Part shown: one piece after another, positions 26,258 to 36,690 of the stretch | How the letters are laid out: every line of letters begins with the position of its first letter | Numbering within the stretch: the first letter of the stretch is position 1 | Source of the DNA: Streptomyces sp. NBC_01244 | GTDB taxonomy: Bacteria; Actinomycetota; Actinomycetes; Streptomycetales; Streptomycetaceae | NCBI RefSeq assembly: GCF_035987325.1 | Contig: NZ_CP108488.1 | Span: 8,928,001 to 8,992,000 of the forward strand | DNA: 64,000 nt | Direction: 5' to 3' | Notes under the pieces: model-generated | Database searches by the model: none | Seen by the model: the letters and a program-made list of their open reading frames with translations, nothing else | What the model was told of the DNA's origin: nothing | Made by a program: the position numbers and the translations under genes

Positions 26258-26851
26258 TCAGCCGCCGGCGCCCCGCGCCAGGAGGCGTACGGCCTGTTCC
26301 AGGCGGGCCCGTCGGGTCTCCGGGGTGAGGGCCTGGAGGAGGGGCAGGACGACGAGGTAGCGCCCGGTCCGGTCCAGGGCTTCGAAGGCCGCCCGGGCCA
26401 CCGGGTCCGCCGCCAGGGCCGCCGTCACGTCGGGCGGCACCTCCGCCGTCCGCTGGGAGGCGTAGGCCCCCGCCCAGCGGCCGTCCTCCTGGGCCTTGCG
26501 CACTTCGGCGAGGCCCGGCTCGCGCATGCGGCCGAGGGCCGTCAGCTCGGTCACCTTGTCGACATTGACCTGCGACCACAGGCTCCGGGGCCTGCGGGGC
26601 ACGTACTTCTGCAGGTAGTACCGCTCGTCCAGGGACCGGCGCTGCCCGGAGATCCAGCCGTAGCACAGCCCGATGTCGACCAGCTGGTCCGCGGAGACCG
26701 AAGCGATCCCGGACGCCTTCTTCGCCAGCTTGACCCACACGCCCTCGTGCCGGGTGTGGTGCCCGGCCAGCCAGTCCTCGAAGGTCCCGGCGTCGGCGAA
26801 CGCGATGACCTCCGCGCCGTCCAGCTCGTCCAGCTCGTCCCGCTCGTCCAT
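26258..26851 (-). CDS. YdeI/OmpD-associated family protein
   Basis: A 197-residue cytoplasmic protein of the YdeI (DUF1801-related/OmdA) family. Typical segments are EDWLAGHHTRHEGVWVKLAKK, LVDIGLCYGWISGQRRSLDERYYLQKYVPRRPRSLWS and the C-terminal ARAAFEALDRTGRY. The biochemical role of the family is not established. ATG at 26851; TAATCT on the minus strand just upstream could be a -10 element. It is convergent with the P450 gene, 18 bases apart. Confidence 0.85.
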   Translation of the reverse strand: MDERDELDELDGAEVIAFADAGTFEDWLAGHHTRHEGVWVKLAKKASGIASVSADQLVDIGLCYGWISGQRRSLDERYYLQKYVPRRPRSLWSQVNVDKVTELTALGRMREPGLAEVRKAQEDGRWAGAYASQRTAEVPPDVTAALAADPVARAAFEALDRTGRYLVVLPLLQALTPETRRARLEQAVRLLARGAGG

Positions 26852-26969
26852 ACGGGCCAGATTAGTGCCCGCCCCCCGGAGCGGAGCGGGCGTCCGGCTG
26901 CGGGATAATGATCGTCGGTGCGGGCCCGGTTCGCGCCGGACAGCGCAGCGACACGAGATGGAGCCCCCG

Positions 26970-27320
26970 ATGGACGTACGCCACTTCGAGCGGATCACCG
27001 CCTTCATCGAGGCGCGGCTCACCCCGCTCTTCGCCGAGGAGACGGGCAGCGAGAACGGCTTCGGGATGGACGACACCTCCCGCGCCCTGCGCGCCCTGCG
27101 CAACGCCGCACTGGAGGCCTCGGTGGCCAAGGGGCTCATCGAGCAGCGGGAGACGGCCGAGCCGGCGGTCCGCCGGGTCATCGACCAGGCGGTGGAGCAC
27201 CACTGGGACGTGCTGCGCGGCATCGCCCGCCAGTGGGAGGACCACGCCGACTTCGTCCGCGAGTTCAAGCGCCACGCGTGGGAGCTCGACGAGGCCCCCG
27301 CGGCGGCCGTGGCCCCGTAG
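26970..27320 (+). CDS. Small hypothetical helical protein
   Basis: A 116-residue soluble protein, mostly amphipathic helix and rich in Glu, Arg and Ala (HFERITAFIEARLTPLFAEE, HWDVLRGIARQWEDHADF). No domain recognised. I chose ATG 26970 because GGAG ends six bases upstream; an ATG four codons earlier has no ribosome site. A GATAAT hexamer at 26904-26909 may be the -10 element. A stem-loop follows the stop. Confidence 0.7.
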   Translation: MDVRHFERITAFIEARLTPLFAEETGSENGFGMDDTSRALRALRNAALEASVAKGLIEQRETAEPAVRRVIDQAVEHHWDVLRGIARQWEDHADFVREFKRHAWELDEAPAAAVAP

Positions 27321-27345
27321 GCCCGGGAGCCCCGCGGCCCCGCAG

Positions 27346-27369
27346 CCCGGCCGGACGCTGCCGGCCGGG
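27346..27369. terminator. 9-bp perfect stem-loop between convergent genes
   Basis: CCCGGCCGG at 27346-27354 pairs exactly with 27361-27369, with a six-base loop, between a plus-strand stop and a minus-strand stop. Confidence 0.6.
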
Positions 27370-27370
27370 T

Positions 27371-27556
27371 CTACCGCAGGTCCATCCCCGGGTCGTCGAT
27401 GACGCGCTCCTGCTCGCTCTGTTCGCGCAGGCGGCGCGCCTTGTCCCGCAGCCGCAGGCTCTCGTCGGGGTCGGTCGAGCGGGTGGCGGCCTCGTCGAGT
27501 TCCTGCGCCTTGTCGCGCAGCTGCCGGGACCGGCCGTGGGATTCGCCTGCACTCAT
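27371..27556 (-). CDS. 61-residue charged helical protein (DUF6381-like)
   Basis: A 61-residue protein that is almost entirely charged helix (SRQLRDKAQELDEAATRSTDPDESLRLRDKARRLREQ written here in parts: a KAQELDEAA half and a LRLRDKARRLRE half). This pattern fits small Streptomyces proteins I associate with DUF6381. The ATG at 27556 has AGGAG six bases upstream, which supports a real gene. Function unknown. Confidence 0.65.
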   Translation of the reverse strand: MSAGESHGRSRQLRDKAQELDEAATRSTDPDESLRLRDKARRLREQSEQERVIDDPGMDLR

Positions 27557-27654
27557 GATCACTCCTGGGCGCTGTGGGGGGACGCCGGGCGGACTTCAGC
27601 GAACCAGCAGTACACCCGGAGCGCATCTCGAGCCACGATCACGGTGACGCGCGG

Positions 27655-28227
27655 TCACCACCAGTAGGCGGGGTACCTCGGTGCCTTGCGGCGCACGCGG
27701 GAGGCGGCGTAGCCGGTCAGGACGATCAGCACGGTCGATCCGAACAGCAGCGGGACGAACCGGTCCGCCGCCGGGGTCTGGAGCACGACCACCACGGCGG
27801 TGGCGCAGGCGGGTGAATGCGGAGTGCGCGCGGCCATGACCAGCGCCAGCGTGACACCGGCGGCCACCGCGGCGGCCCAGGCGCTGCTTGCGGCCACGGC
27901 CAGCACGCCGTACCCGACGGCCGCCCCCACCATGTGGCCGATCACCACCCCGCGGGGCTGCGCCAGGGGCAGCGTGGGCGCGCTGTGCACGAGGGCGGCG
28001 CTGGCGGCCAGCGGCGGTATGAGGATCGGCTCGTGGATCATGGCTCCGATCGCCACGAGCCACAGCAGGACCGCCGTGGCGGCACTGATGCTGTGGATCG
28101 CGGCGGCGGCCGTGGGCCGGGCCGGGGCCCGGCCGCCGATCATCCGGCGGCGGGGCGCCCCGGGGGCTTCGGCTCCGGGGGAGCCTGCGGCGTCGGGGGG
28201 CGGAGCGGGGTGGAGCGCGGTACTCAT
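27655..28227 (-). CDS. HPP family membrane protein
   Basis: A 190-residue protein with about four TM helices after a ~35-residue Pro/Ala-rich cytoplasmic start. The sequence LAQPRGVVIGHMVGAAVGYG is the characteristic HPP-family motif, followed by AARTPHSPACATAVVV. Members include NitT1-like transporters of plastid and cyanobacterial nitrite, but bacterial substrates are mostly unknown. ATG at 28227. The 287 bases upstream to the next gene show no coding signal. Confidence 0.82.
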   Translation of the reverse strand: MSTALHPAPPPDAAGSPGAEAPGAPRRRMIGGRAPARPTAAAAIHSISAATAVLLWLVAIGAMIHEPILIPPLAASAALVHSAPTLPLAQPRGVVIGHMVGAAVGYGVLAVAASSAWAAAVAAGVTLALVMAARTPHSPACATAVVVVLQTPAADRFVPLLFGSTVLIVLTGYAASRVRRKAPRYPAYWW

Positions 28228-28514
28228 GGCGGCAGATATTCCGGGCAGGGCGGCCGTCGGCCGGGCAGGGGCGGTACGGGGGCGGGCGGGGCGGCGCCCA
28301 CGGCGGCACGGTGTGCGCGGCACGCCCACGCGGGGTGGCCGGGCCACGCGGCGCTGCCGGGTCACGCGGGGCGGGCATGCCGTGATCGACGGCCGACCGA
28401 CCTCGCGCCTCCCCGGGTGACGGGGCGGCGCATTCCCGACATGACCCTATCCGGAGCCCCTCCGGAACCCGCCCCCGGGTCCGCCCGGCGGCGCTCGCCC
28501 GGGTCCGGCGGCCG

Positions 28515-29315
28515 TCAGGCGTTGGGGTCGAAGGGGATCCCGGCCGGTTTGGCCTTGGCCAGGTGGCCGTTGAACTGGCCGTCCTTGATCCCGAGCAGGG
28601 CACTGCCGAAGTCGGCCTGGCTCAGCTTGTCGCGCAGCCCGGCGGGGTAGCCGTTCCAGCCGACCAGCGTCGGGTACTGCCAGGTCCCCTTGTGGTTCTC
28701 CGGCGGCTCGTCGTTGGAGTTCGCGGCGCGGAAGCAGTGCGTGCTCCAGCCGTCCTTGTGGTACACGATCTTCGGGTGGGTGCCGTCGAACCGGATCTGC
28801 GAGGCGGCGTGCACCTTGAAGTTCCCGTGCTCCGAGGTGGAGACGTAGGCGACCTGGTTGTTCTGGATCCACACCACGACGTGCTCCCAGTCGTGCCGGT
28901 GCCCGGCGCTGCCGGGGCCGAGCGAGACCTGGTCCTTCTCGAAGTAGAGCGCGTACATGACGGCGCACCAGCCGTTGTTGCACTTCGCGCGGGAGTAGCC
29001 GTTGGTGTTGTTCAGGTCGGAGAGGTCGCGGCAGCTGCCGTTGACGTCGCCGCCCATCTTCAGGCCCCCGTTGAGGGTGCCGTCCGGACCGATGGCGGGG
29101 CTGGAGTAGCAGCCGTCGCGGTCGTAGTCGTAGGCGGGCTGGAAGGTCTGTTCCAGCCCGTCCGCGTTGGCGGGCAGGGCCGGGGGCGGAGCCGCGTACG
29201 CGACCCCCGGCACGGCGAGGACCAGCGCCGCGGCCCCCGCCGTGGCGGCGAGCATCCGGCGGGCCCTGGGGCCCGGCCCCCTGCGGGAACGCTTCACGGA
29301 CGGTGCGTCGGGCAT
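28515..29315 (-). CDS. NPP1-family secreted protein (necrosis/ethylene-inducing-like, NLP)
   Basis: A 266-residue exported protein. The signal peptide runs to about residue 41 (VAYAAPP). The NPP1 domain holds the full conserved heptapeptide GHRHDWE at 138-144, which in characterised NLPs binds a divalent metal and is needed for membrane damage. Conserved cysteines lie at 69, 95, 112 and 117. NLPs from oomycetes, fungi and some bacteria permeabilise plant membranes by binding sphingolipids; activity here is not proven. The start ATG 29315 has a GAGGAGG ribosome site eight bases away. Confidence 0.92.
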   Translation of the reverse strand: MPDAPSVKRSRRGPGPRARRMLAATAGAAALVLAVPGVAYAAPPPALPANADGLEQTFQPAYDYDRDGCYSSPAIGPDGTLNGGLKMGGDVNGSCRDLSDLNNTNGYSRAKCNNGWCAVMYALYFEKDQVSLGPGSAGHRHDWEHVVVWIQNNQVAYVSTSEHGNFKVHAASQIRFDGTHPKIVYHKDGWSTHCFRAANSNDEPPENHKGTWQYPTLVGWNGYPAGLRDKLSQADFGSALLGIKDGQFNGHLAKAKPAGIPFDPNA

Positions 29316-29431
29316 CGTGTCCTCCTCATCGGTCACACGGGCAACGCCCGTGCGGGAATGCGGAGTTCAGCTTTCCCGGCTCCCGCCCCCAGGCATAGGG
29401 GCGGGAGCCTCCCGGTGTCCGGGAATCGCCG

Positions 29432-30775
<1,344 letters not shown>

Positions 30776-30785
30776 TTACGGATGA

Positions 30786-31634
30786 TCAACGGCAGGTAGG
30801 CACGTTTTCCAGCCACGCCGCCCCGCGGACGTAAATGTTCGTCATCCAGGCCCGGTAATCCGGAAGGTACGACCAGACGTCATTGGTGTAGCCGTCGGAG
30901 GTCACCGACTCGGCGTGCTTCTGGCATTCGACGCGGATGGTCGTCGGCCCGGGGAAGGCGTAGACGCGCGCGGCCGCCGCGGAAGGCAGCTCCTTGGTCC
31001 AGACTCCGGCGCCCCAGGTCTGGAACACGTGTCCGGTGACCGGGCCGGTGTTCACGCGGACGGCCCCGTAATAGCCGTTCGACAGCCGGGCGTCGGTGAC
31101 CTCACTGACCATCAGCTTGGTACCCGACTGCCGGGCCTCCGCCATCTTGCCCGCCCCGAGGTAGAGGGCGATGTGGTGCAGGTCCCGCGAGGTTCCCCAC
31201 ACGAGCAGGTCGCCGGGGAGCAGCGGCGCGAGCCCCTGGGAGGCGGTGAAGCGCGCGGCCGCGCGGTGCGTGTAGTACTGCGCACTGGCCACTCCGTCGA
31301 GCGGGTCCGAGCCAGTGGCCTGTGCGTAGGCGTGGCGGACGAATCCCGAACAGTCGAAGCCGAGCCGTTCGGGATCGTGCTCGCTCGCCGGATCGGTGGG
31401 GTCCACCTGCCCGTAGGTGGCACCGGGCCCCGGGCCGTGACCACCGCCCCACGTGTACCAGACCCCCTTGTCCACCTGTTCGCAGGCGGCGGCGACGGCG
31501 CGCTCGGCCGCCGCCGATGCCCCGGGGGCCAGGACCCGGCAACCGCTGTCGGCGGCCGCCGGGGCGGCGGGGGTGCAGAGGAGTACGGCCAGGAGCGCGA
31601 GGAGCGTTCCGATGAGACCTGTTCGGCGCAGCAC
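30786..31634 (-). CDS. Secreted NlpC/P60 family peptidoglycan hydrolase-like protein
   Basis: A 282-residue exported protein with a signal peptide (to about residue 28). Catalytic Cys95 is in RLGFDCSGFVRHAY and the catalytic His154 in DLHHIALYLG, with the GDLLVWG segment between. The preceding GVWYTWGGG is typical of the fold. A ~90-residue C-terminal region after 190 is unassigned and contains a Cys pair (Cys219-like CQKH and the terminal CR). It probably cleaves peptide stems in the cell wall. The GTG at 31634 gives a normal signal peptide. Confidence 0.88.
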   Translation of the reverse strand: MLRRTGLIGTLLALLAVLLCTPAAPAAADSGCRVLAPGASAAAERAVAAACEQVDKGVWYTWGGGHGPGPGATYGQVDPTDPASEHDPERLGFDCSGFVRHAYAQATGSDPLDGVASAQYYTHRAAARFTASQGLAPLLPGDLLVWGTSRDLHHIALYLGAGKMAEARQSGTKLMVSEVTDARLSNGYYGAVRVNTGPVTGHVFQTWGAGVWTKELPSAAAARVYAFPGPTTIRVECQKHAESVTSDGYTNDVWSYLPDYRAWMTNIYVRGAAWLENVPTCR

Positions 31635-31826
31635 GATGGGAGACCTCGTTTCACACGGCACGGTGGTGGTGAAGCACGGCCGTCCGTCCGGCACTTGGCC
31701 GCCGGCGCCGCACACGTGACCAGCCTGTCGGCCGCCGCCCTGTCCCGTCGAGGGCCGAACGTGTCACCACCCGAACGGGCAACGGGAAACCCCCGGGGGA
31801 AACCCGCGCCGTCCCGTCACCACCGC

Positions 31827-34800
31827 CTATCGCTCCCCGGAGGGCCGGCAGCCGCGCGCCGTGCGCACCGGCAGACCGGGCAACAGGGCCTGCCGCTCCC
31901 GCGGTCCCAGCCGTCCCACCGTCCGGCAGATGTCCGCCAGCCGGGCGCCTGGATCCGGGTTCCACAGCCGTACCGTGCCGTCGTTGCTGCTGCTCGCCAG
32001 GGTCGACCCGTCGGGGGAGAAGGCGACGCCCCACACCGCGTTGGTGTGCCCGGTCAGCACGGCCCGGAGCCGGGGTCCGGGCAGGTCCCACAGCCGCACC
32101 GTACGGTCGTTGCCGCTGCTCGCCAGGGTCCGCCCGTCGGGGGAGAAGGCGATGCCCCGCGCCGAGCCGGTGTGCCCGGTCAGCACCGCGGTGACGCGCC
32201 GCTGCTCCGCGTCCCACAGCCGTACGGTGCCGTCGTTGCCGCTGCTCGCCAGGGTCCGCCCGTCCGGGCCGAAGGCGACGGCCCGTACCGCTCCCGCGTG
32301 GCCGCTGAGCGCGGCGAGCGGGCGGCGCCCGGCCACGTCCCACAGCCGGACGGTCAGATCGTCCCCGGCGCTGGCCAGGGTCCGCCCGTCGGGGCTGAAG
32401 ACGACGTCGTTGGCGAAGTCGGTGTGCCCGGTGAGGGTGGCGAGGGGAGCGCGCGCGGTGGTGTCCCAGAGGCGTACGGTGCCGTCGGCTCCGGCCGAGG
32501 CGAGGGTGCGGCCGTCGGGGGCGAAGGCCACCGAGAACACCGTCCCGGTGTGCCCGGTGAGGGTGGCGAGGAAAGCGCGCGCGGTGGTGTCCCAGAGGCG
32601 TACGGTGCCGTCGGCTCCGGCCGAGGCGAGGGTGCGGCCGTCGGGGGCGAAGGCCACCGAGAACACCGTCTCGGCGTGCCCCGTGAAAGTGGCCTGAACT
32701 CGCCGTCCGGCCACGTCCCACACCAGCACCGTGTGATCGGCGTCGGCCGTGGCGAGGAGCTTTCCGTCGGGGCTGTACGCGGCGTGCCACACCTCGGTGA
32801 ACGGGCGCGCCGTCAGCACCGGCCCCCGCAGGTCCCAGAGCACGACGGACTGGTCGAACGCGGCGGTGGCGAGCACCGATCCCGCCGGGTCCACGGAGAC
32901 GGCGAGCACGTAGTCGGTGTGGCCGGCGAGCGTCGCCGTGAGGCGGCCGCTCCGGACGTCCCACAGTCGGGTGGTGCCGTCGCCGCCCCCGCTGATGACG
33001 GTGGTGCCGTCCGGGGTGTAGGCCACGGAGTTGACGTCGTCGCTGTGCCCGGCCAGCGTCGCCGCCGCGCGCCGCCCGCCGACGTCCCACAGCCGCACCG
33101 TACGGTCGACCCCGCCGGTGGCGACCGTACGGCCGTCCGGGGCGAAGGCCGCGCCCAGCACTTCCCCGGTGTGCCCCTCCAGAACGCCGGCCGGCTCGGC
33201 CCGCCGCGTGTCCCACAGGCGTACGGTCCCGTCGGCGCCGGCCGATACGAGGCTCCGGCCGTCCGGGGCGTAGGCCAGGGTGTTGACCCGTGCGGTGTGC
33301 CCGGTCAGGACGGCGTGCTCGCGGTGTTCCCCGGACGGGTCCCGCAACTGGATGGTCCCGTCGGCGGCCGCGATGGCGAGGGTGTCCCCGTCGGGGGCGA
33401 AGGCCACCGCCCGGGCGCCCGCCGTACTCGGGGGCAGCACCGACACGGAGCCGCCGCCCGCGCCGACGGACCAGAGCCGGACCGGGCCGTCGGTGGAACC
33501 GGCCGCCAGGGTCCGCCCGTCGGGGCTGAAGGCGACCGTGCGCACCCGGCCGGGTGCGGTGAAGGCGGCGACCGTGCTCCGGTCGGCCACCCGCCGCAGC
33601 AGCACCTTCCCGTCGGAGCCGGCCGTCGCCAGCAGCCGGCCGTCCGGTGCGAAGGCCACCGCGTTGACCGGCCCGCCGTGCCCGCCGAGCCGCGCCAGGA
33701 AGGGCTGCGACTGGGTGCTGAGCAGGGCGCCGCGCGCCTCGGGCGTCGCTTCGGCCCGGTAGGCCTCCTCGGCGAGCAGCATGGAGGCCTCGGGCTGTCC
33801 GGCGGACAGGGACAGCGACCGGGCGGCCAGCGCCTGGGACCGGGCGGTCCGCTCCTGGCGGAGCGCCCCCGCGCGCTGCTGGTAGGCCACCCCGCCGGCG
33901 GTCAGCGCCAGCAGGAGCAGGACGACGAGCGTGGCCAGCATCCGCTGGTGCAGGCGGACCCGGAGCCGGTCCTGACGGCGGCGGGCCTCCTCCGCGGTCC
34001 GGCTCGCGTCGAGGAAGGCCGCCTCCCGGGGGCCCGGCCGGCTGCGGCCGTCCAGCTCGTCGGCCCAGGCGCGGGCGGTGGCGAGGCGGCTGCCGCGGTA
34101 CAGCACCGACGGGTCACGGGCCTCGCGCACCCATTCGTCGGCGGCCTGGGCGAGTTGCTGGTGGACGAGCAGCCCGGCCCGGTCGGCGTGGATCCATCCG
34201 CGCAGCCGGGGCCAGGCGTGCAGCAGGGCCTCGTGGGTGATCTCCACGGTTTCGCTGTCCGCGCTGATCAGCCGGGCCCGGACGAAGGCGTCGAGGGCGG
34301 CGGCGGCCCGCACGGTGTCGGCCTGCCCCTCCAGCAGGGCGGTCCGGCTCATCCGGCGCCGGGTCGGCCCCGTACCGTCGGCGATGTGCACCAGCCGGAC
34401 GAGGAGCCGCCGGACCATCCGCTGCTCGGCCGGGTACAGGCGGGCGAACACCTGCTCGGCGCTGCGTGCGACGGCGCCCTGGATGCCGCCGGCGTACTCG
34501 TACCCCGCGACGGTGAGCGTGGCCCCCTCGCGCCGCTGCCAGGTCGCCATCAGCGCGTGGGACATCAGGGGCAGGGCGCTGGAGGGGGCCTCGCCGGACA
34601 AGGTGTCCGGACCGCCGCCGTTGCGCGCCAGGACGCCCCCCGCAGCGGGGTCCCCTGCATCGGGGTCCCCCGCACCGGGGCCCCCTGCGCCGGGATCCCG
34701 TACGCCCGCGTCCCGCAACAGCAGCGGGACCAGCCCCGGCTCCAGTACGAGCCCGGCGAGCTCCGCCGGGCGCGTGATCGACTCCCGCAGCTCCGCCACC

Positions 34801-35873
34801 GACATCGGGGGCAGGACGAACAGCCCGTCGCTGAACACGGCTGCCAGCTCCGGCAGGTCCAGGCACTCCCCGGAGAAGTCGGCCCGCACACCGAGCACGA
34901 CGACGGCGGGGTCGTATCCGCGGCCGGGCTGCGTGGCGGCCAGGGCGAGGAGCACCCGTACGAAGGCGTGGCGCTCCTCTTCGCCGGAGCAGAGGGTGAA
35001 CAGCTCCTCGAACTGGTCGACCAGCAACACCGGCCGCACGGTGGGGAGCCCGCGCCGGTCCGGCTCGGGGAAGGGGCCGGCGCCGTGCGTCAGCCGGTGC
35101 ACGGATTCGAGCAGGAGTTCCGGGTGGGCACCCAACTGCTCCGGGTTGACGCCGAGATCGCCCCCCACCGCCTTGACGGTGGAGTCGAGCAGTTCCCGCA
35201 GCGGGTGCGCGGTGGGGGTGAACCTGACGACCGGCCAGCCGTCGGCCCCCGCCACCGGGAAGCCGCCGCGCCGCAGGGCCGGTACCAGACCCGCGCTGAG
35301 CAGGGAGGACTTGCCCGCGCCCGATCGGGCGACGAGGAGCAGCGGGCCGTGCCCGAGCCGGTCGTGGACCCGCTCGACCAGGGCGGCCGTGGCGCGCTCG
35401 CGGCCGAAGAACCACTGGGCGTCCTGCGGGGTGAACGCCGACAGGCCGCGGTAGGGGCACGCGCCGTCCGACTGCGGAGCACGCGGCCGGGGCGGACCGG
35501 GAGCACCAGGGGTTCCGAGGAGACCGGAGGGATCGGTCCGGGATCCGGCCGGGGGCCGGGCCCGGGAGCCGGCCTGCGGTCCGGTCTGCGGTCCGGCCTG
35601 GGTTCCGGCCTGGGGTCCGGAATCCTCGCTCTCCGGTACCAGTCGCAGCAGTTCGCCCTCGGCCCCGAGGGCCCGGTCGCAGCTGCGGGCGACGTCGAGG
35701 GTGACCGGCTTCGCACCGGTCTCGATCTTGCTGAGATAGCCCTTGCTGTAGTGCGTCTGGCGGGCCAGGTCGCCCAGCGACAGGCCGCGCTGTACGCGCA
35801 GCCTTCGCAATTGGGCGGGAAAGGCCGCCGCGGTCCCGCTCTCGCGGTCCGGATCCCCCAAGACGTCCCCCAT
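31827..35873 (-). CDS. HTH - STAND NTPase - TM - 14x WD40 repeat protein
   Basis: A 1348-residue multidomain protein. An XRE-type HTH (about 20-75; LGDLARQTHYSKGYLSKIETG) is followed by a Pro/Gly linker. The nSTAND1 NTPase starts at CPYRGLSAF, with Walker A GAGKSS (Lys188) and Walker B PVLLVDQFEEL (Asp286). A helical region and one TM helix at about 643-665 come next. The C-terminus has 14 WD40 repeats (about 720-1330), enough for two seven-bladed propellers. STAND proteins act as ligand-triggered switches. If the TM is real, the WD40 half would be outside and the HTH/NTPase inside. Repeats 9 and 10 are nearly identical in DNA. Confidence 0.92.
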   Translation of the reverse strand: MGDVLGDPDRESGTAAAFPAQLRRLRVQRGLSLGDLARQTHYSKGYLSKIETGAKPVTLDVARSCDRALGAEGELLRLVPESEDSGPQAGTQAGPQTGPQAGSRARPPAGSRTDPSGLLGTPGAPGPPRPRAPQSDGACPYRGLSAFTPQDAQWFFGRERATAALVERVHDRLGHGPLLLVARSGAGKSSLLSAGLVPALRRGGFPVAGADGWPVVRFTPTAHPLRELLDSTVKAVGGDLGVNPEQLGAHPELLLESVHRLTHGAGPFPEPDRRGLPTVRPVLLVDQFEELFTLCSGEEERHAFVRVLLALAATQPGRGYDPAVVVLGVRADFSGECLDLPELAAVFSDGLFVLPPMSVAELRESITRPAELAGLVLEPGLVPLLLRDAGVRDPGAGGPGAGDPDAGDPAAGGVLARNGGGPDTLSGEAPSSALPLMSHALMATWQRREGATLTVAGYEYAGGIQGAVARSAEQVFARLYPAEQRMVRRLLVRLVHIADGTGPTRRRMSRTALLEGQADTVRAAAALDAFVRARLISADSETVEITHEALLHAWPRLRGWIHADRAGLLVHQQLAQAADEWVREARDPSVLYRGSRLATARAWADELDGRSRPGPREAAFLDASRTAEEARRRQDRLRVRLHQRMLATLVVLLLLALTAGGVAYQQRAGALRQERTARSQALAARSLSLSAGQPEASMLLAEEAYRAEATPEARGALLSTQSQPFLARLGGHGGPVNAVAFAPDGRLLATAGSDGKVLLRRVADRSTVAAFTAPGRVRTVAFSPDGRTLAAGSTDGPVRLWSVGAGGGSVSVLPPSTAGARAVAFAPDGDTLAIAAADGTIQLRDPSGEHREHAVLTGHTARVNTLAYAPDGRSLVSAGADGTVRLWDTRRAEPAGVLEGHTGEVLGAAFAPDGRTVATGGVDRTVRLWDVGGRRAAATLAGHSDDVNSVAYTPDGTTVISGGGDGTTRLWDVRSGRLTATLAGHTDYVLAVSVDPAGSVLATAAFDQSVVLWDLRGPVLTARPFTEVWHAAYSPDGKLLATADADHTVLVWDVAGRRVQATFTGHAETVFSVAFAPDGRTLASAGADGTVRLWDTTARAFLATLTGHTGTVFSVAFAPDGRTLASAGADGTVRLWDTTARAPLATLTGHTDFANDVVFSPDGRTLASAGDDLTVRLWDVAGRRPLAALSGHAGAVRAVAFGPDGRTLASSGNDGTVRLWDAEQRRVTAVLTGHTGSARGIAFSPDGRTLASSGNDRTVRLWDLPGPRLRAVLTGHTNAVWGVAFSPDGSTLASSSNDGTVRLWNPDPGARLADICRTVGRLGPRERQALLPGLPVRTARGCRPSGER
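32421..32672 (-). repeat. 126-bp tandem duplication of a WD40 blade
   Basis: Bases 32421-32546 and 32547-32672 are almost identical (differences at only a few positions) with a period of exactly 126 bases, one 42-residue WD40 repeat. Other blades in the gene are more diverged at DNA level, so this pair is a recent duplication or gene conversion. Confidence 0.8.
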
Positions 35874-36047
35874 GGCAATGTGCGCCCAGGCTGTGAGAGG
35901 CAGGTGCCCAGGCTAGCGCGGGGGTCGGAGCACCGACCGGCCATTCGTGCGGTGCGGCGCGAAACGGCGACGTTCCGGAGCCCGGCCGCGGGCCGGACTC
36001 CGGAACGTTCTTGCGAGTGGCGTACGGGCGTACCGGCCCGTGGCGCG

Positions 36048-36419
36048 CTAGCGGTTGAGGGTGATCGAGTTGATCGGCCCGAGGTCGGCGTAGACCCCGG
36101 TGCCCTGGGCGATGGGGTTGCCGCAGTTGGCCCCGTTGGAGCCCTTGCACAGGCGTGCGGTCGCCCCGCCGTACTGGTTGTTGAGGACCCAGTGGTTGCC
36201 GTACTGGTTGGTCAGGTTGTGCGCCCCGTAGCTGTAGAACACGTGGCTCGGGCTGACGGCGGGGTTCTGGTTCTGCGGGTAGATGCAGACCGCCCCGTCC
36301 GGGCATCCGGCCCACGTGTCGGCCGGCTGGGCGCCGGAGGCTCCGGCGGCTCCGCTCAGTGCGACGACGGCGGCCGCGGCGGTGGCGAACGCGGCGGCGC
36401 CGCGGATCATCTTGCGCAT
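36048..36419 (-). CDS. Secreted peptidase-inhibitor-like protein (family I36 / beta-gamma crystallin-like)
   Basis: A 123-residue exported protein with a signal peptide to about residue 29. The mature part has CPDGAVCIYPQNQNP, the start of the I36 inhibitor (SMI-like) fold, followed by Tyr/Asn/Gly-rich strands with four cysteines that could form two disulfides. I36 proteins inhibit metalloproteases; related proteins are simple beta-gamma crystallins. ATG 36419 has GAGGGGAC upstream. Monocistronic. Confidence 0.8.
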   Translation of the reverse strand: MRKMIRGAAAFATAAAAVVALSGAAGASGAQPADTWAGCPDGAVCIYPQNQNPAVSPSHVFYSYGAHNLTNQYGNHWVLNNQYGGATARLCKGSNGANCGNPIAQGTGVYADLGPINSITLNR

Positions 36420-36690
36420 GGTGTCCCCTCGGGTCTTGCTCCGTGCTGACACCTAGAGCCTGTCCCCGGTGGGCACCGGGGTCGACGGGTTTCCCGTCGC
36501 CCGTCGGCGGACCGGACCGGGAAACCCCCTGTGACCAGCGAACTCCCCGAAGGAGGGGCAACGCCCGTGCCTGCTCCTTCGGCCCAGCGCGGATGAGGCC
36601 TTCGGGCGAACGCGCTGCGCGGCGCACGGGGCGGCCGACGCCGGGGTGATAGCCCGAGGGGACCAACACACCCCGGAGGTGCGGCCGCAC

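Noticed and set aside
31635..31826. Possible promoter overlap or small gene between the NlpC/P60 gene and the WD40 gene
   Set aside because: Only shadow frames are open; no ribosome site or dyad worth calling.
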